Below the pieces are notes generated by a model. It saw nothing but the letters and a program-made list of their open reading frames with translations. It was not told the DNA's origin and ran no database searches. Shown here piece after piece: positions 1-5,035 of a stretch of DNA of 5,035 bases. The stretch spans positions 1 through 5,035 of the forward strand of contig RFPG01000116.1 of NCBI GenBank assembly GCA_009926245.1. Direction: 5' to 3'. This DNA comes from Sphingobacteriia bacterium (GTDB lineage Bacteria; Bacteroidota; Bacteroidia; UBA7662). Both the position numbers and the translations under genes were made by a program. Within the stretch, counting starts at the first letter, position 1; the number at the start of each line of letters is the position of its first letter.

Positions 1-6
1 TGGGGC

Positions 7-21
7 CTGTTCCAAGAACAG
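7..21 (-). terminator. Hairpin just downstream of tmRNA; possible terminator or processing structure
   Basis: CTGTTC and GAACAG form a perfect 6-bp stem closed by a 3-base loop. The hairpin begins 15 bases beyond the mature 3' end of the tmRNA on the minus strand. It is well placed to end the transcript or to mark a 3' processing site. However, the six bases that follow it in the window (GCCCCA) are not U-rich, so it is not a classical intrinsic terminator. Only the hairpin is seen; the function is inferred. Confidence 0.35.
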
Positions 22-35
22 ATACCCCCGGGTTG

Positions 36-401
36 TGGAGCTGCAGGGAGTTGAACCCTGGTCCAGTCAAGCCGATCCCCGACTTTCTACATGCTTAGCG
101 TTCCCTTGATTTTGGTCGAGCACCAGGCGGGAGGCGGGCCGCAGTGTTCGCTTAGGCTTTAGGGTTCTTGTTCCTTGGTCAAGCCTGCCGTAGAACCAGC
201 TCACGGTGGTCGATGCCTCGATTGGATAGGCCTGTGAGCTCATCTATCCGGAGACAACTCTTGCTAATTCCTAGAATTAAGCAGCGAGTGCGTAGTCGTA
301 GTTGCCGTTTAAGGCTTGAATCATCGGATTAACGAGCAACGATTCCAGGCTCGGCATGCTTACCGGGTCATCTAAACAAGCTGTCGATTCCGTTCAGCCC
401 C
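36..401 (-). ncRNA. ssrA: tmRNA (transfer-messenger RNA, ssrA)
   Basis: This RNA rescues ribosomes stalled on broken mRNAs. It acts first as an alanyl-tRNA and then as a short mRNA encoding a degradation tag, together with SmpB. The 5' end GGGGCTG (401-395) pairs with the 3' CAGCTCC (43-37), with one G-U pair, to form the acceptor stem. The D-like segment GGAATCGACAG follows the 5' end. A T-arm has stem CAGGG/CCCTG (60-56 and 48-44) around loop TTCAACT. The tag reading frame ends in codons for YALAA and TAA, and the stop lies in a TAATTC/GAATTA hairpin. A 7-bp stem (345-339 with 324-318) lies just before the tag. Two H-type pseudoknots are visible downstream: stems 249-244/229-224 interleaved with 240-234/204-198, and stems 197-192/168-163 interleaved with 186-181/159-154. 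The 3' CCA is not encoded: the acceptor is followed by ACAAC, so CCA must be added after transcription. At about 366 nt it has normal length for a one-piece tmRNA. Confidence 0.96.
277..306 (-). other. tmRNA proteolysis tag reading frame (GNYDYALAA, stop TAA)
   Basis: Reading from a GGC resume codon at 306-304 gives GNYDYALAA followed by TAA (279-277), with a second in-frame stop TAG two codons later. The YALAA end is the classic C-terminal signal recognised by ClpXP and related proteases. GGC was chosen as the resume codon because the phylum's tags, as I recall them, are nine residues long and begin with glycine. An alternative is GCC at 315-313, which would give the longer tag ALNGNYDYALAA. 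The frame is certain; the first residue is inferred. Confidence 0.8.
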
Positions 402-407
402 GTGGTA

Positions 408-435
408 CAAAGGTACGAACAAGAAGGGGCTTCAA
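408..435 (-). promoter_or_regulatory. Bacteroidota-type promoter for tmRNA
   Basis: The minus strand carries TACCTTTG (415-408), an exact match to the Bacteroidota -7 consensus TAnnTTTG. A TTG (435-433) lies 17 bases upstream as a candidate -33 element. The box ends six bases before the mature tmRNA 5' end at 401, so transcription would start at or very near that end with little or no leader. The TTGA of the -33 element contains the TGA stop codon of the biotin carboxylase gene. The consensus is established for Bacteroidota; its use here is inferred. Confidence 0.6.
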
Positions 436-2039
436 GTGCCGGTGGGGTTCCAGAGTCTTCGCCAAGCCTGCCCCGCTTGCTCGGATGCGTTCCATGTGTT
501 ATGGGTGTCGGCATGGGAAGCGGAATTCTTCGTTGCAGGTCGACTCTCGAGAATCATGGCGCTCAATGCCAACGAATCGGAATCTTGATTTGCAAAATCG
601 GAATCTTGATTCGCAACGGAGCCCTCTGTCTCCCAGGCTGGTAGGGGCGCGTCCAGGGATTCAGCGCCCTTAAAGTTATTGGCAATAAAACCGGTATCAA
701 ATTGCCCTTCCACAAAGGCGGGATGGTCCATGACCCAACGTCCAAATTCCAGGGTCGAGGCCAAGCCTTCCAATTCAAATTCATCCAAGGCCCTGCGCAT
801 ACGTGCCAAGGCAGCGGGTCGATCCGGGGCATGCACAATGAGCTTGGCCATCAGGGGGTCGTAATGAACAGGGATCTCCATGCCTTCCTCGTATCCGGAG
901 TCCAAGCGCACGCCGGGACCCTGTGGCGGACGAAAGCGGGTGAGGGTTCCCAAATCGGGTAAAAATTGTTGGCGAGGATCCTCGGCGCACAATCGAAGTT
1001 CAATGCTATGTCCTTGGATACGGAGGTCCTCTTGTTCAAAGGGCAGGGACTCGCCCGCAGCAACTTGGAATTGAAGACGCACCAAATCCACCCCGGTGAT
1101 GCATTCGGTGACCGGGTGTTCCACCTGCAATCGGGTGTTCATTTCCAAGAAATAAAACTGGTTGTTACGGTCCAGCAAAAACTCAACGGTCCCCGCGTTT
1201 TGGTATTGACAGGCCTTGGCGACTCGGACCGCGGCCTGCCCCATGGCCTCTCGAAGAGCAGGGGTGAGGCAGGAGGAGGGGGCTTCTTCGATGAGCTTTT
1301 GGTGCCTTCTTTGGACCGAACATTCCCTTTCAAAAAGGTGGACGGTGCGTCCCGAGGCATCGGCCAGGATTTGAATTTCGATGTGGCGGGGGTTTTCCAG
1401 GTACTTTTCGATGAAAACCGAACCATCGCCAAAGGCGCTTCGGGCTTCGGAAACGGCGGTGCTGAGCGATTCTTCGAGGTCCTCTGCGCGATGCACAATC
1501 CGCATTCCTTTGCCGCCACCGCCGGCAGCGGCTTTGATTAGGAGGGGAAAACCAATTTGCTGGGCAATGCGAAGGGCCTCTGCGGGGTCGGAAACCGGGT
1601 GATCGGTTCCGGGCACCAAGGGGATCTCAAAGCCGGCTACGGCTTTTTTGGCGGCTACCTTGTTGCCCATGGTCCGGATGCTCTGAGAGGAAGGTCCAAT
1701 CAAAATCAAACCAGCCTTTTCGACGGCCTCGGCAAAGTCGGCGTTTTCGGAAAGAAAACCGTATCCCGGGTGAATGGCCTGGCAACCTTGTTCCAAGGCC
1801 AGCGCAATCAGGGCCTCACCACGCAGGTAGGAGGCGGACGAGGGGGCGGGGCCCAAACAAAAGGCCGAATCCGCCCATCGAACATGGGGTGACTGACGAT
1901 CGGCCTCTGAATAAACGGCCACGGTCTCCAGGCCCGCTTCGCGGGCACTGCGAAGAATGCGCAAAGCGATTTCACCCCGATTGGCCACAAGAACTTTGGA
2001 AAGGGGTCGGGGGGAATGGGCGAAGATGGAACTCATCAT
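432..2039 (-). CDS. accC: Biotin carboxylase subunit of an acyl-CoA (acetyl-/propionyl-CoA) carboxylase
   Basis: The enzyme uses ATP and bicarbonate to carboxylate biotin on a carrier protein, the first half-reaction of acetyl-, propionyl- or similar acyl-CoA carboxylases. The 535-aa cytosolic protein has all the ATP-grasp hallmarks. It opens with VLVANRGEIA (16-25). HPGYGFLSEN lies at 90-99 and the glycine-rich ATP loop AAGGGGKGMR at 171-180 follows the ATP-binding lysine K169. The ERECSVQRRHQKLIEE signature starts at 237. The catalytic stretch EMNTRLQVEHPVTE (299-312) has the catalytic arginine R303, and GHSIELRLCAEDP (343-355) follows. The wording of the last two motifs is closer to PccA/MccA/long AccC types than to E. 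coli AccC. The core ends near residue 455; the remaining 80 residues are a Ser/Asp/Gln-rich tail with a short tandem repeat and a Trp-containing end. No biotin-attachment AMKM motif is present, so the carrier is separate. The ATG at 2039 (a second ATG follows at 2036) fits the family N-terminus; no Shine-Dalgarno is seen. The exact acyl-CoA substrate cannot be told from this subunit. Confidence 0.9.
   Translation of the reverse strand: MMSSIFAHSPRPLSKVLVANRGEIALRILRSAREAGLETVAVYSEADRQSPHVRWADSAFCLGPAPSSASYLRGEALIALALEQGCQAIHPGYGFLSENADFAEAVEKAGLILIGPSSQSIRTMGNKVAAKKAVAGFEIPLVPGTDHPVSDPAEALRIAQQIGFPLLIKAAAGGGGKGMRIVHRAEDLEESLSTAVSEARSAFGDGSVFIEKYLENPRHIEIQILADASGRTVHLFERECSVQRRHQKLIEEAPSSCLTPALREAMGQAAVRVAKACQYQNAGTVEFLLDRNNQFYFLEMNTRLQVEHPVTECITGVDLVRLQFQVAAGESLPFEQEDLRIQGHSIELRLCAEDPRQQFLPDLGTLTRFRPPQGPGVRLDSGYEEGMEIPVHYDPLMAKLIVHAPDRPAALARMRRALDEFELEGLASTLEFGRWVMDHPAFVEGQFDTGFIANNFKGAESLDAPLPAWETEGSVANQDSDFANQDSDSLALSAMILESRPATKNSASHADTHNTWNASEQAGQAWRRLWNPTGT
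575..616 (-). repeat. 21-bp tandem repeat, two copies, in the carboxylase C-terminal tail
   Basis: Two adjacent 21-bp units (575-595 and 596-616) differ at one base. Because 21 is a multiple of three, they keep the reading frame and encode ANQDSDF followed by ANQDSDS at residues 476-489. The units lie in the linker after the biotin carboxylase core, where length variation should be tolerated. The near identity at DNA level suggests a recent slippage duplication. Confidence 0.9.
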
Positions 2040-2057
2040 GCAAAGATGCTGGTGAAC

Positions 2058-2089
2058 CAAGGTTAATTTAGCCCCGTTCCATGAAGCAA
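2058..2089 (-). promoter_or_regulatory. Candidate promoter for the biotin carboxylase gene
   Basis: On the minus strand, TAACCTTG (2065-2058) matches the Bacteroidota TAnnTTTG box with one mismatch. A TTG (2089-2087) lies 21 bases upstream as a -33 element. The start would be roughly ten bases before the ATG at 2039, giving a short leader. The -33 element falls inside the first codons of divergent ccmB, which is expected given the 41-bp gap. The match is imperfect, so this is a candidate only. Confidence 0.4.
2061..2073. promoter_or_regulatory. Imperfect 13-bp dyad between divergent genes
   Basis: GGTTAATTTAGCC is symmetrical around its central T with a single mismatched pair (six arm positions, five matching). 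It lies in the 41-bp gap between the carboxylase and ccmB start codons. It overlaps the candidate carboxylase -7 box and, on the plus strand, TAATTTAG, a one-mismatch TAnnTTTG for ccmB (with no clear -33 TTG). It could be a shared operator or simply overlapping AT-rich promoter boxes. Confidence 0.3.
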
Positions 2090-2749
2090 GCAGCCTTCCT
2101 TCGTCGTGCCCTGGCCCTTTTGGGTCACGATGTGCGGCGCGAAACCCGTCAATCCCAGGCCTTGGCCGGATCGCTGCTTTATTTGGTGGCCGGAGTTTTT
2201 GCTGCACAACTTCTTTTGCGCCCGGTGGGTCCCGCTGCCTGGCTGACTTTTTATTGGTTGCTGGTGCTTTTTGTCTCCATCTATACGATTTCGAGAAGTT
2301 TTCTGGGGCAGAGCAGGGGCCTGCATCTCTATTACCGCGTCAGTGTTCCCGGGGTGGCCTGGTGGTTAACCAAAGTCATGACCGGAACCCTCATGCTTTG
2401 GGTTCTCATGGGGTTTTGTGCGATGCTCATGGCCCTGTGGATGGGTTATCCGATTCAAGATACAGGACTCTTTCTTTTGACCCTCTTGTTGGGGGCCCCC
2501 ATGTTGGTCACGGTCTTGACCTTGGTATCGGCCATGTCCCAAGGGTCCAGCCAACCGGCCCAATTGATGCCGGTGCTCGGCTTTCCCTTGTTGGTCCCCG
2601 GTCTTCTCTTGGTTCACCGCATCTCCAAATTGGCTTTGGACGGCTTATCCTGGGATTTGGCCTGGACCTACGCCCTGGCTCTGGTGGGACTGAATCTCAT
2701 GTTGCTGGCGTTGGGCGTTCTTCTTTTCCCTTTTCTTTGGAGGGATTGA
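2081..2749 (+). CDS. ccmB: Haem exporter permease CcmB (cytochrome c maturation)
   Basis: CcmB is the inner-membrane permease that works with the ATPase CcmA and with CcmC/CcmD to release haem-loaded CcmE in System I cytochrome c biogenesis. The 222-aa protein has the usual family length and six hydrophobic segments at about 29-46, 51-70, 99-121, 128-150, 161-178 and 193-217. A short basic cytoplasmic N-terminus comes first. The conserved stretch after the second segment (SRSFLGQSRGLHLYYRVSVP, 71-90) and the GYPIQDTGLFLL region (122-133) are characteristic of CcmB, especially Bacteroidota forms. The start is the ATG at 2081; no Shine-Dalgarno is seen. It is the first gene of a ccmB-ccmC-ccmD run, divergent from the carboxylase. 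No ccmA lies next to it in the window. Confidence 0.92.
   Translation: MKQAAFLRRALALLGHDVRRETRQSQALAGSLLYLVAGVFAAQLLLRPVGPAAWLTFYWLLVLFVSIYTISRSFLGQSRGLHLYYRVSVPGVAWWLTKVMTGTLMLWVLMGFCAMLMALWMGYPIQDTGLFLLTLLLGAPMLVTVLTLVSAMSQGSSQPAQLMPVLGFPLLVPGLLLVHRISKLALDGLSWDLAWTYALALVGLNLMLLALGVLLFPFLWRD
2739..2744 (+). promoter_or_regulatory. Shine-Dalgarno-like GGAGGG at the ccmB/ccmC junction
   Basis: GGAGGG overlaps the last codons of ccmB (WRD). It is followed after 10 bases by an in-frame TTG (2755-2757) that would add nine residues to CcmC. It is the only strong Shine-Dalgarno match I noticed ahead of a gene here. Since it also encodes the end of ccmB, and most starts in this window lack such a site, it may be chance. 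Confidence 0.3.
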
Positions 2750-2781
2750 TATCTTTGAACCGGCTGTCCAAGGCTGCTCCT

Positions 2782-3480
2782 ATGAACGCATCGCCCACTC
2801 CCAAATCCCTGCATCCAGCCATCCAATGGATGGCGGTCTTGCTATTGTTTTATAGCTTCCTGATGGGTTGGCTGGGCGATGTTCCCCGCAAGGTGATTCT
2901 GAATGAGTCGGTTCGCAACCTGTATTTTCACGTTCCGATGTGGTTTGGGATGTTGCTGATGCTGCTGGGGTCCGCCGTTTATTCGGTTCGTTATCTGTTG
3001 TTTCAACAATCCACCGACGATACCCAGGCACAGTCCCTGGGGCTGGTCGGTCTCTTGTTCGGTTTCTTGGGACTCGTTACAGGCATGGTTTGGGCCCAGT
3101 TTACCTGGGGGGCTTGGTGGAGCGGTGACCCCAAGCAGAACGCTTCCGCCGTCGGCTTGCTCTTGTATTTGGCCTACATGGTTTTGCGCTCTTCGTTTGA
3201 GGATGCCCAACGCCGAGCCCGTATGGCGGCTGTTTACAATGTGTTGGCGTTTTTTTGTTTGATTCCCTTGCTCTTTATTCTTCCCCGGCTCACCGATTCC
3301 CTGCACCCGGGCAACGGGGGCAACCCTGGTTTTTCGGCGTACGATTTGGATGGCCGAATGCGTTGGGTATTCTATCCAGCGGTCCTTGGATGGACCTTGA
3401 CAGGGTGGTGGATGGCCAATTTATGGGCCCGTTACCGAACCCTCAGCAACAGGGCCCCTCTTCCTCTCTCCAAATCCTAA
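2782..3480 (+). CDS. ccmC: Haem handling protein CcmC (cytochrome c maturation)
   Basis: CcmC is an inner-membrane protein that presents haem to the periplasmic chaperone CcmE. The 232-aa product has six membrane segments at about 14-31, 49-71, 86-107, 122-136, 147-169 and 197-215. It carries the tryptophan-rich haem motif WGAWWSGDPK (109-118). Two histidines fit the axial haem ligands of the family: H50 in FHVP and H175 in SLHPG. The motif has Gly where E. coli-type CcmC and CcmF/CcsA have a Trp before the Asp (WxWD), and it continues as DPKQN, a form I associate with Bacteroidota. The ATG at 2782 has a weak AAGG eight bases upstream. TTG 2755 with GGAGGG is an alternative that adds nine residues. 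The gene starts 32 bp after the ccmB stop and is probably cotranscribed with it. Confidence 0.93.
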   Translation: MNASPTPKSLHPAIQWMAVLLLFYSFLMGWLGDVPRKVILNESVRNLYFHVPMWFGMLLMLLGSAVYSVRYLLFQQSTDDTQAQSLGLVGLLFGFLGLVTGMVWAQFTWGAWWSGDPKQNASAVGLLLYLAYMVLRSSFEDAQRRARMAAVYNVLAFFCLIPLLFILPRLTDSLHPGNGGNPGFSAYDLDGRMRWVFYPAVLGWTLTGWWMANLWARYRTLSNRAPLPLSKS

Positions 3481-3490
3481 ACCGTTGTCT

Positions 3491-3736
3491 ATGTTGCCTT
3501 TTTGTTTGATGGTGTGGAATGCATGGCAGTCCGTGCAGGTTTCAACAGCCCTTGGTTCGGAAACATCTGCGTCATCGGCGGTTGAAATGGCGGATCTGAT
3601 GCGAAGCAACGGCAAGATTTTCGTCGTTCTGGCCGTGGTCCTTCTCATTCAGGCCGGACTTTTTGTGTTCCTCTGGAACCTGGATCGCCGATTGTCCCGT
3701 TGGGAATCCTCCACGAAGGGGAAAAGCAATTCCTAA
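3491..3736 (+). CDS. ccmD: CcmD-like small membrane protein
   Basis: CcmD is a small single-span protein that stabilises the CcmC-CcmE-haem complex and helps CcmA/CcmB release it. The 81-aa product has a membrane helix at about 43-63, preceded by MRSNGK and followed by a basic/acidic tail with LDRRLSRWE (64-72). That pattern (SNGKIfVV, helix, LDRKlsrlE) is what I recall for Bacteroidota CcmD. The first 30 residues are mildly hydrophobic and may be a signal sequence or an earlier-than-true start; in-frame ATGs at 3587 and 3599 would give a minimal CcmD. TTG 3485 lies in frame just upstream. The gene begins 10 bp after the ccmC stop, which supports one operon. Assignment rests on position, size and the helix motif. 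Confidence 0.8.
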   Translation: MLPFCLMVWNAWQSVQVSTALGSETSASSAVEMADLMRSNGKIFVVLAVVLLIQAGLFVFLWNLDRRLSRWESSTKGKSNS

Positions 3737-3757
3737 AAGCGGAACCCTAAAGGTTCC
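3735..3757 (-). terminator. Hairpin at the ccmD/hpd convergence; probable hpd terminator
   Basis: GGAACC and GGTTCC (3757-3752 and 3746-3741 read on the minus strand) form a 6-bp stem around a 5-base loop. On the minus strand it is followed by GCTTTT, a short U run, so it can act as a weak intrinsic terminator for hpd. The loop holds the hpd TAG stop codon. On the plus strand the stem lies just past the ccmD stop but is followed by CTCTC, which is not U-rich; it is preceded by an A run. It may therefore serve ccmD only weakly. Confidence 0.5.
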
Positions 3758-4877
3758 CTCTCAAGGCCTGCTCTCGTTCGATGGATTCAAAGAGGGCTTT
3801 GAAGTTTCCTTTGCCGAAAGATTTGGCACCCCTGCGTTGAATAATTTCAAAGAAGAGGGTGGGCCTATCCTGAACGGGTTTGGTGAACAATTGCAAGAGG
3901 TAACCGTGTTCATCCCGGTCCACCAAGATGTTCAGGGACTTGAGGATGGCAATGTCCTCGTGAATGGCGCCCACCCGTTCGGTGAGATCATCGTAATAGG
4001 TTTCGGGGACGTAGAGAAATTCAACGCCACGACGTCGTAGTTCGGTCACCGTGTGGACGATGTCGTAGGTTTCAACGGCGATGTGTTGAACACCGGCTCC
4101 TTGGTAGAACTCGATGTACTCTTCGATTTGGGATTTCTTTTTGCCGTCGGCTGGCTCGTTGATGGGAAATTTGACGTAACCGTTGCCGTTCGAGACCACT
4201 TTGGACATCAGGGCCGAATACTCGGTGGATATGTCCTTGTCGTCAAAGGTGATCAGCAACTGAAAGCCCATGACTTTTTCATAAAACTCAACCCAGGTGT
4301 TCATGGCGCCCAGCTCCACATTCCCAACGCAGTGGTCCACGTACTGCAAGCCAACCGATTCCACAGGTAATTTCCATCGGGGGCTGTCATAGCCCGGCAT
4401 AAAAAGCCCCTGGTAATCCTTGCGCTCCACAAAGCGGTGCACCGTATCCCCGTAGGTATGAATCGAGGCAGTCACAACACGACCGTGGGCGTCTTGGTGA
4501 ACTTGGGGCGCTTGATGGGGACGAGCACCGCGGGCAACGGTGGCTTCAAAGGCAGCCTGGGCATCGTCCACCCACAACGATAGGAATTTGACTCCGTCAC
4601 CGTGCTTGTCCACATGTCGAGAAATTTCGGTATCGGGATGCAGGGAGGAGGTGAGAACCAAACGAATTTTGTTTTGTTGCAAAACGTACGAAGCCCGGTC
4701 TTTGAGGCCGGTTTCGGGACCCGCGTAGGCGATGAGTTCGTAGCCAAAAGCGGCCTGGTAGTAGTAGGCCGATTGCTTGGCGTTGCCGACATAGAGCTCC
4801 AAATGGTCGGTACCCAACAAGGGCAGGAAATCCTCGTTCACCGAGGCAGGGGCGGGATGGGTCAAAGGTTGGTTCAT
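3747..4877 (-). CDS. hpd: 4-hydroxyphenylpyruvate dioxygenase
   Basis: The enzyme converts 4-hydroxyphenylpyruvate and O2 to homogentisate and CO2, the second step of tyrosine catabolism, using non-haem Fe(II). The 376-aa cytosolic protein has two vicinal-oxygen-chelate (glyoxalase-like) halves, at about 20-150 and 175-345. The three iron ligands are visible: H182 in DHCVGNV, H265 in GVQHIAV and E344 in FFEIIQR. The conserved SNGNGYVKFPINEPA stretch (229-243) and the C-terminal GNFKALFESIEREQ (357-370) that shields the active site are also intact. Wording throughout resembles Bacteroidota HPDs. The start ATG at 4877 puts the family N-terminus in register; an upstream in-frame TTG (4916) would add 13 residues with no homology that I recognise. 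No Shine-Dalgarno precedes it. It follows the probable hmgA fragment by 59 bp on the same strand, consistent with one catabolic operon. Confidence 0.97.
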   Translation of the reverse strand: MNQPLTHPAPASVNEDFLPLLGTDHLELYVGNAKQSAYYYQAAFGYELIAYAGPETGLKDRASYVLQQNKIRLVLTSSLHPDTEISRHVDKHGDGVKFLSLWVDDAQAAFEATVARGARPHQAPQVHQDAHGRVVTASIHTYGDTVHRFVERKDYQGLFMPGYDSPRWKLPVESVGLQYVDHCVGNVELGAMNTWVEFYEKVMGFQLLITFDDKDISTEYSALMSKVVSNGNGYVKFPINEPADGKKKSQIEEYIEFYQGAGVQHIAVETYDIVHTVTELRRRGVEFLYVPETYYDDLTERVGAIHEDIAILKSLNILVDRDEHGYLLQLFTKPVQDRPTLFFEIIQRRGAKSFGKGNFKALFESIEREQALRGNL

Positions 4878-4936
4878 CGTTGAAAGAGGGAATCGTGAGG
4901 GCAGGGTTGAAGTCAAAGGAGTCTGCGTGAGATTTG

Positions 4937-5035
4937 TTATTCGTAAGCGCTTTCCATCCAGGAGCGGTAATAGGTTCCGTCGTCCAGGGCCATGGCTTGT
5001 TGGGTGATCGCCAAGGGCCGGAAGGTATCAATCAT
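4937..5035 (-). CDS. hmgA: C-terminal fragment, probably homogentisate 1,2-dioxygenase
   Basis: An open frame enters from the window end and stops with TAA at 4939-4937, giving 32 residues that begin MIDTFRPLAITQQAMALDDG and end YYRSWMESAYE. The ATG at the very edge is probably an internal methionine, since the frame stays open to the boundary. The wording matches what I recall of the C-terminus of Bacteroidota homogentisate dioxygenases (a MIDTF-PL-LT--A pattern ending with a Y--SW motif). HmgA would open the ring of homogentisate, the product of HPD encoded 59 bp downstream. With so few residues the call leans on that neighbour and is moderate. Confidence 0.6.
   Translation of the reverse strand: MIDTFRPLAITQQAMALDDGTYYRSWMESAYE

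Noticed and set aside
37..60. A separate tRNA gene, suggested by the TTCAACT T-arm
   Set aside because: The acceptor strand pairs with 395-401 and the region between carries the tag frame and pseudoknots, so it is the 3' end of the tmRNA.
126..138. GGCGGGA/GGCGGG short repeat
   Set aside because: It lies in the structured part of the tmRNA and is explained by base pairing there; too short to count as a separate repeat.
356..673. Plus-strand open frames across the tmRNA 5' end and carboxylase 3' end (105 and 80 aa)
   Set aside because: They are antisense to the tmRNA and the carboxylase, contain no recognisable motif, and are explained by the codon use of the opposite strand.
966..1541. 191-aa plus-strand open frame
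   Set aside because: It lies entirely antisense to the catalytic core of the biotin carboxylase, whose motifs are unmistakable; a shadow frame.
2040..2207. N-terminal extension of the biotin carboxylase to 2207
   Set aside because: It would run through the start of ccmB on the other strand and adds 56 residues with no family resemblance before the natural MMSS start.
2254..2781. N-terminal extension of CcmC through ccmB in another frame
   Set aside because: The extra residues are the out-of-frame reading of ccmB; the CcmC family begins near 2782.
4878..4916. TTG start at 4916 for HPD
   Set aside because: The added 13 residues match nothing I recognise and no ribosome site supports them; the ATG at 4877 fits the family.
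1..5035. CRISPR array, mobile element, phage or defence system
   Set aside because: I found no spaced direct repeats, transposase, integrase or terminal inverted repeats; nearly all of the window is accounted for by the genes listed.

Overview
The window most likely comes from a member of the Bacteroidota with a fairly high GC content (mid-50s percent by eye, not computed). Four observations support this. The 4-hydroxyphenylpyruvate dioxygenase and the CcmB/CcmC/CcmD proteins resemble Bacteroidota versions as I remember them. Most genes lack a Shine-Dalgarno sequence, as is usual in that phylum. A TAnnTTTG-type promoter box, the Bacteroidota sigma-factor signature, sits just in front of the tmRNA gene. 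The tmRNA tag can be read as GNYDYALAA, close to the G-initiated tags (GETNYALAA type) of the phylum. No database search was possible, so the assignment is inference.

Layout: (1) 1-431: a complete tmRNA (ssrA) gene on the minus strand (36-401), a small hairpin just downstream of it, and its own promoter. The promoter overlaps the stop codon of the preceding gene. (2) 432-2039, minus: a biotin carboxylase of the acyl-CoA carboxylase alpha type. It has no biotin-carrier domain and carries a low-complexity C-terminal tail with a 21-bp tandem repeat. (3) 2040-2080: a 41-bp divergent intergenic region with an imperfect dyad and a candidate promoter for the carboxylase. (4) 2081-3736, plus: a compact ccmB-ccmC-ccmD cluster for System I cytochrome c maturation (haem handling and export). 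(5) 3737-5035, minus: the tyrosine catabolism gene hpd, convergent with ccmD with only 10 bp between them, preceded by the 3' end of a gene that is probably hmgA (homogentisate 1,2-dioxygenase).

How the genes fit together: HPD makes homogentisate and HmgA opens its ring, so the two probably form one transcription unit running hmgA to hpd. CcmB, CcmC and CcmD are membrane partners that load haem onto the chaperone CcmE; ccmA, ccmE and ccmF are not in the window. The carboxylase needs a separate biotin carrier and carboxyltransferase encoded elsewhere. The tmRNA rescues stalled ribosomes and is transcribed in the same direction as the carboxylase gene.

I see no mobile element, CRISPR array, phage gene or defence system. 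The content is ordinary housekeeping and catabolic DNA. The points of interest are the tmRNA tag reading, the promoter that overlaps a stop codon, the repeat-bearing carboxylase tail, the hairpin whose loop contains the hpd stop codon, and two start-site ambiguities.
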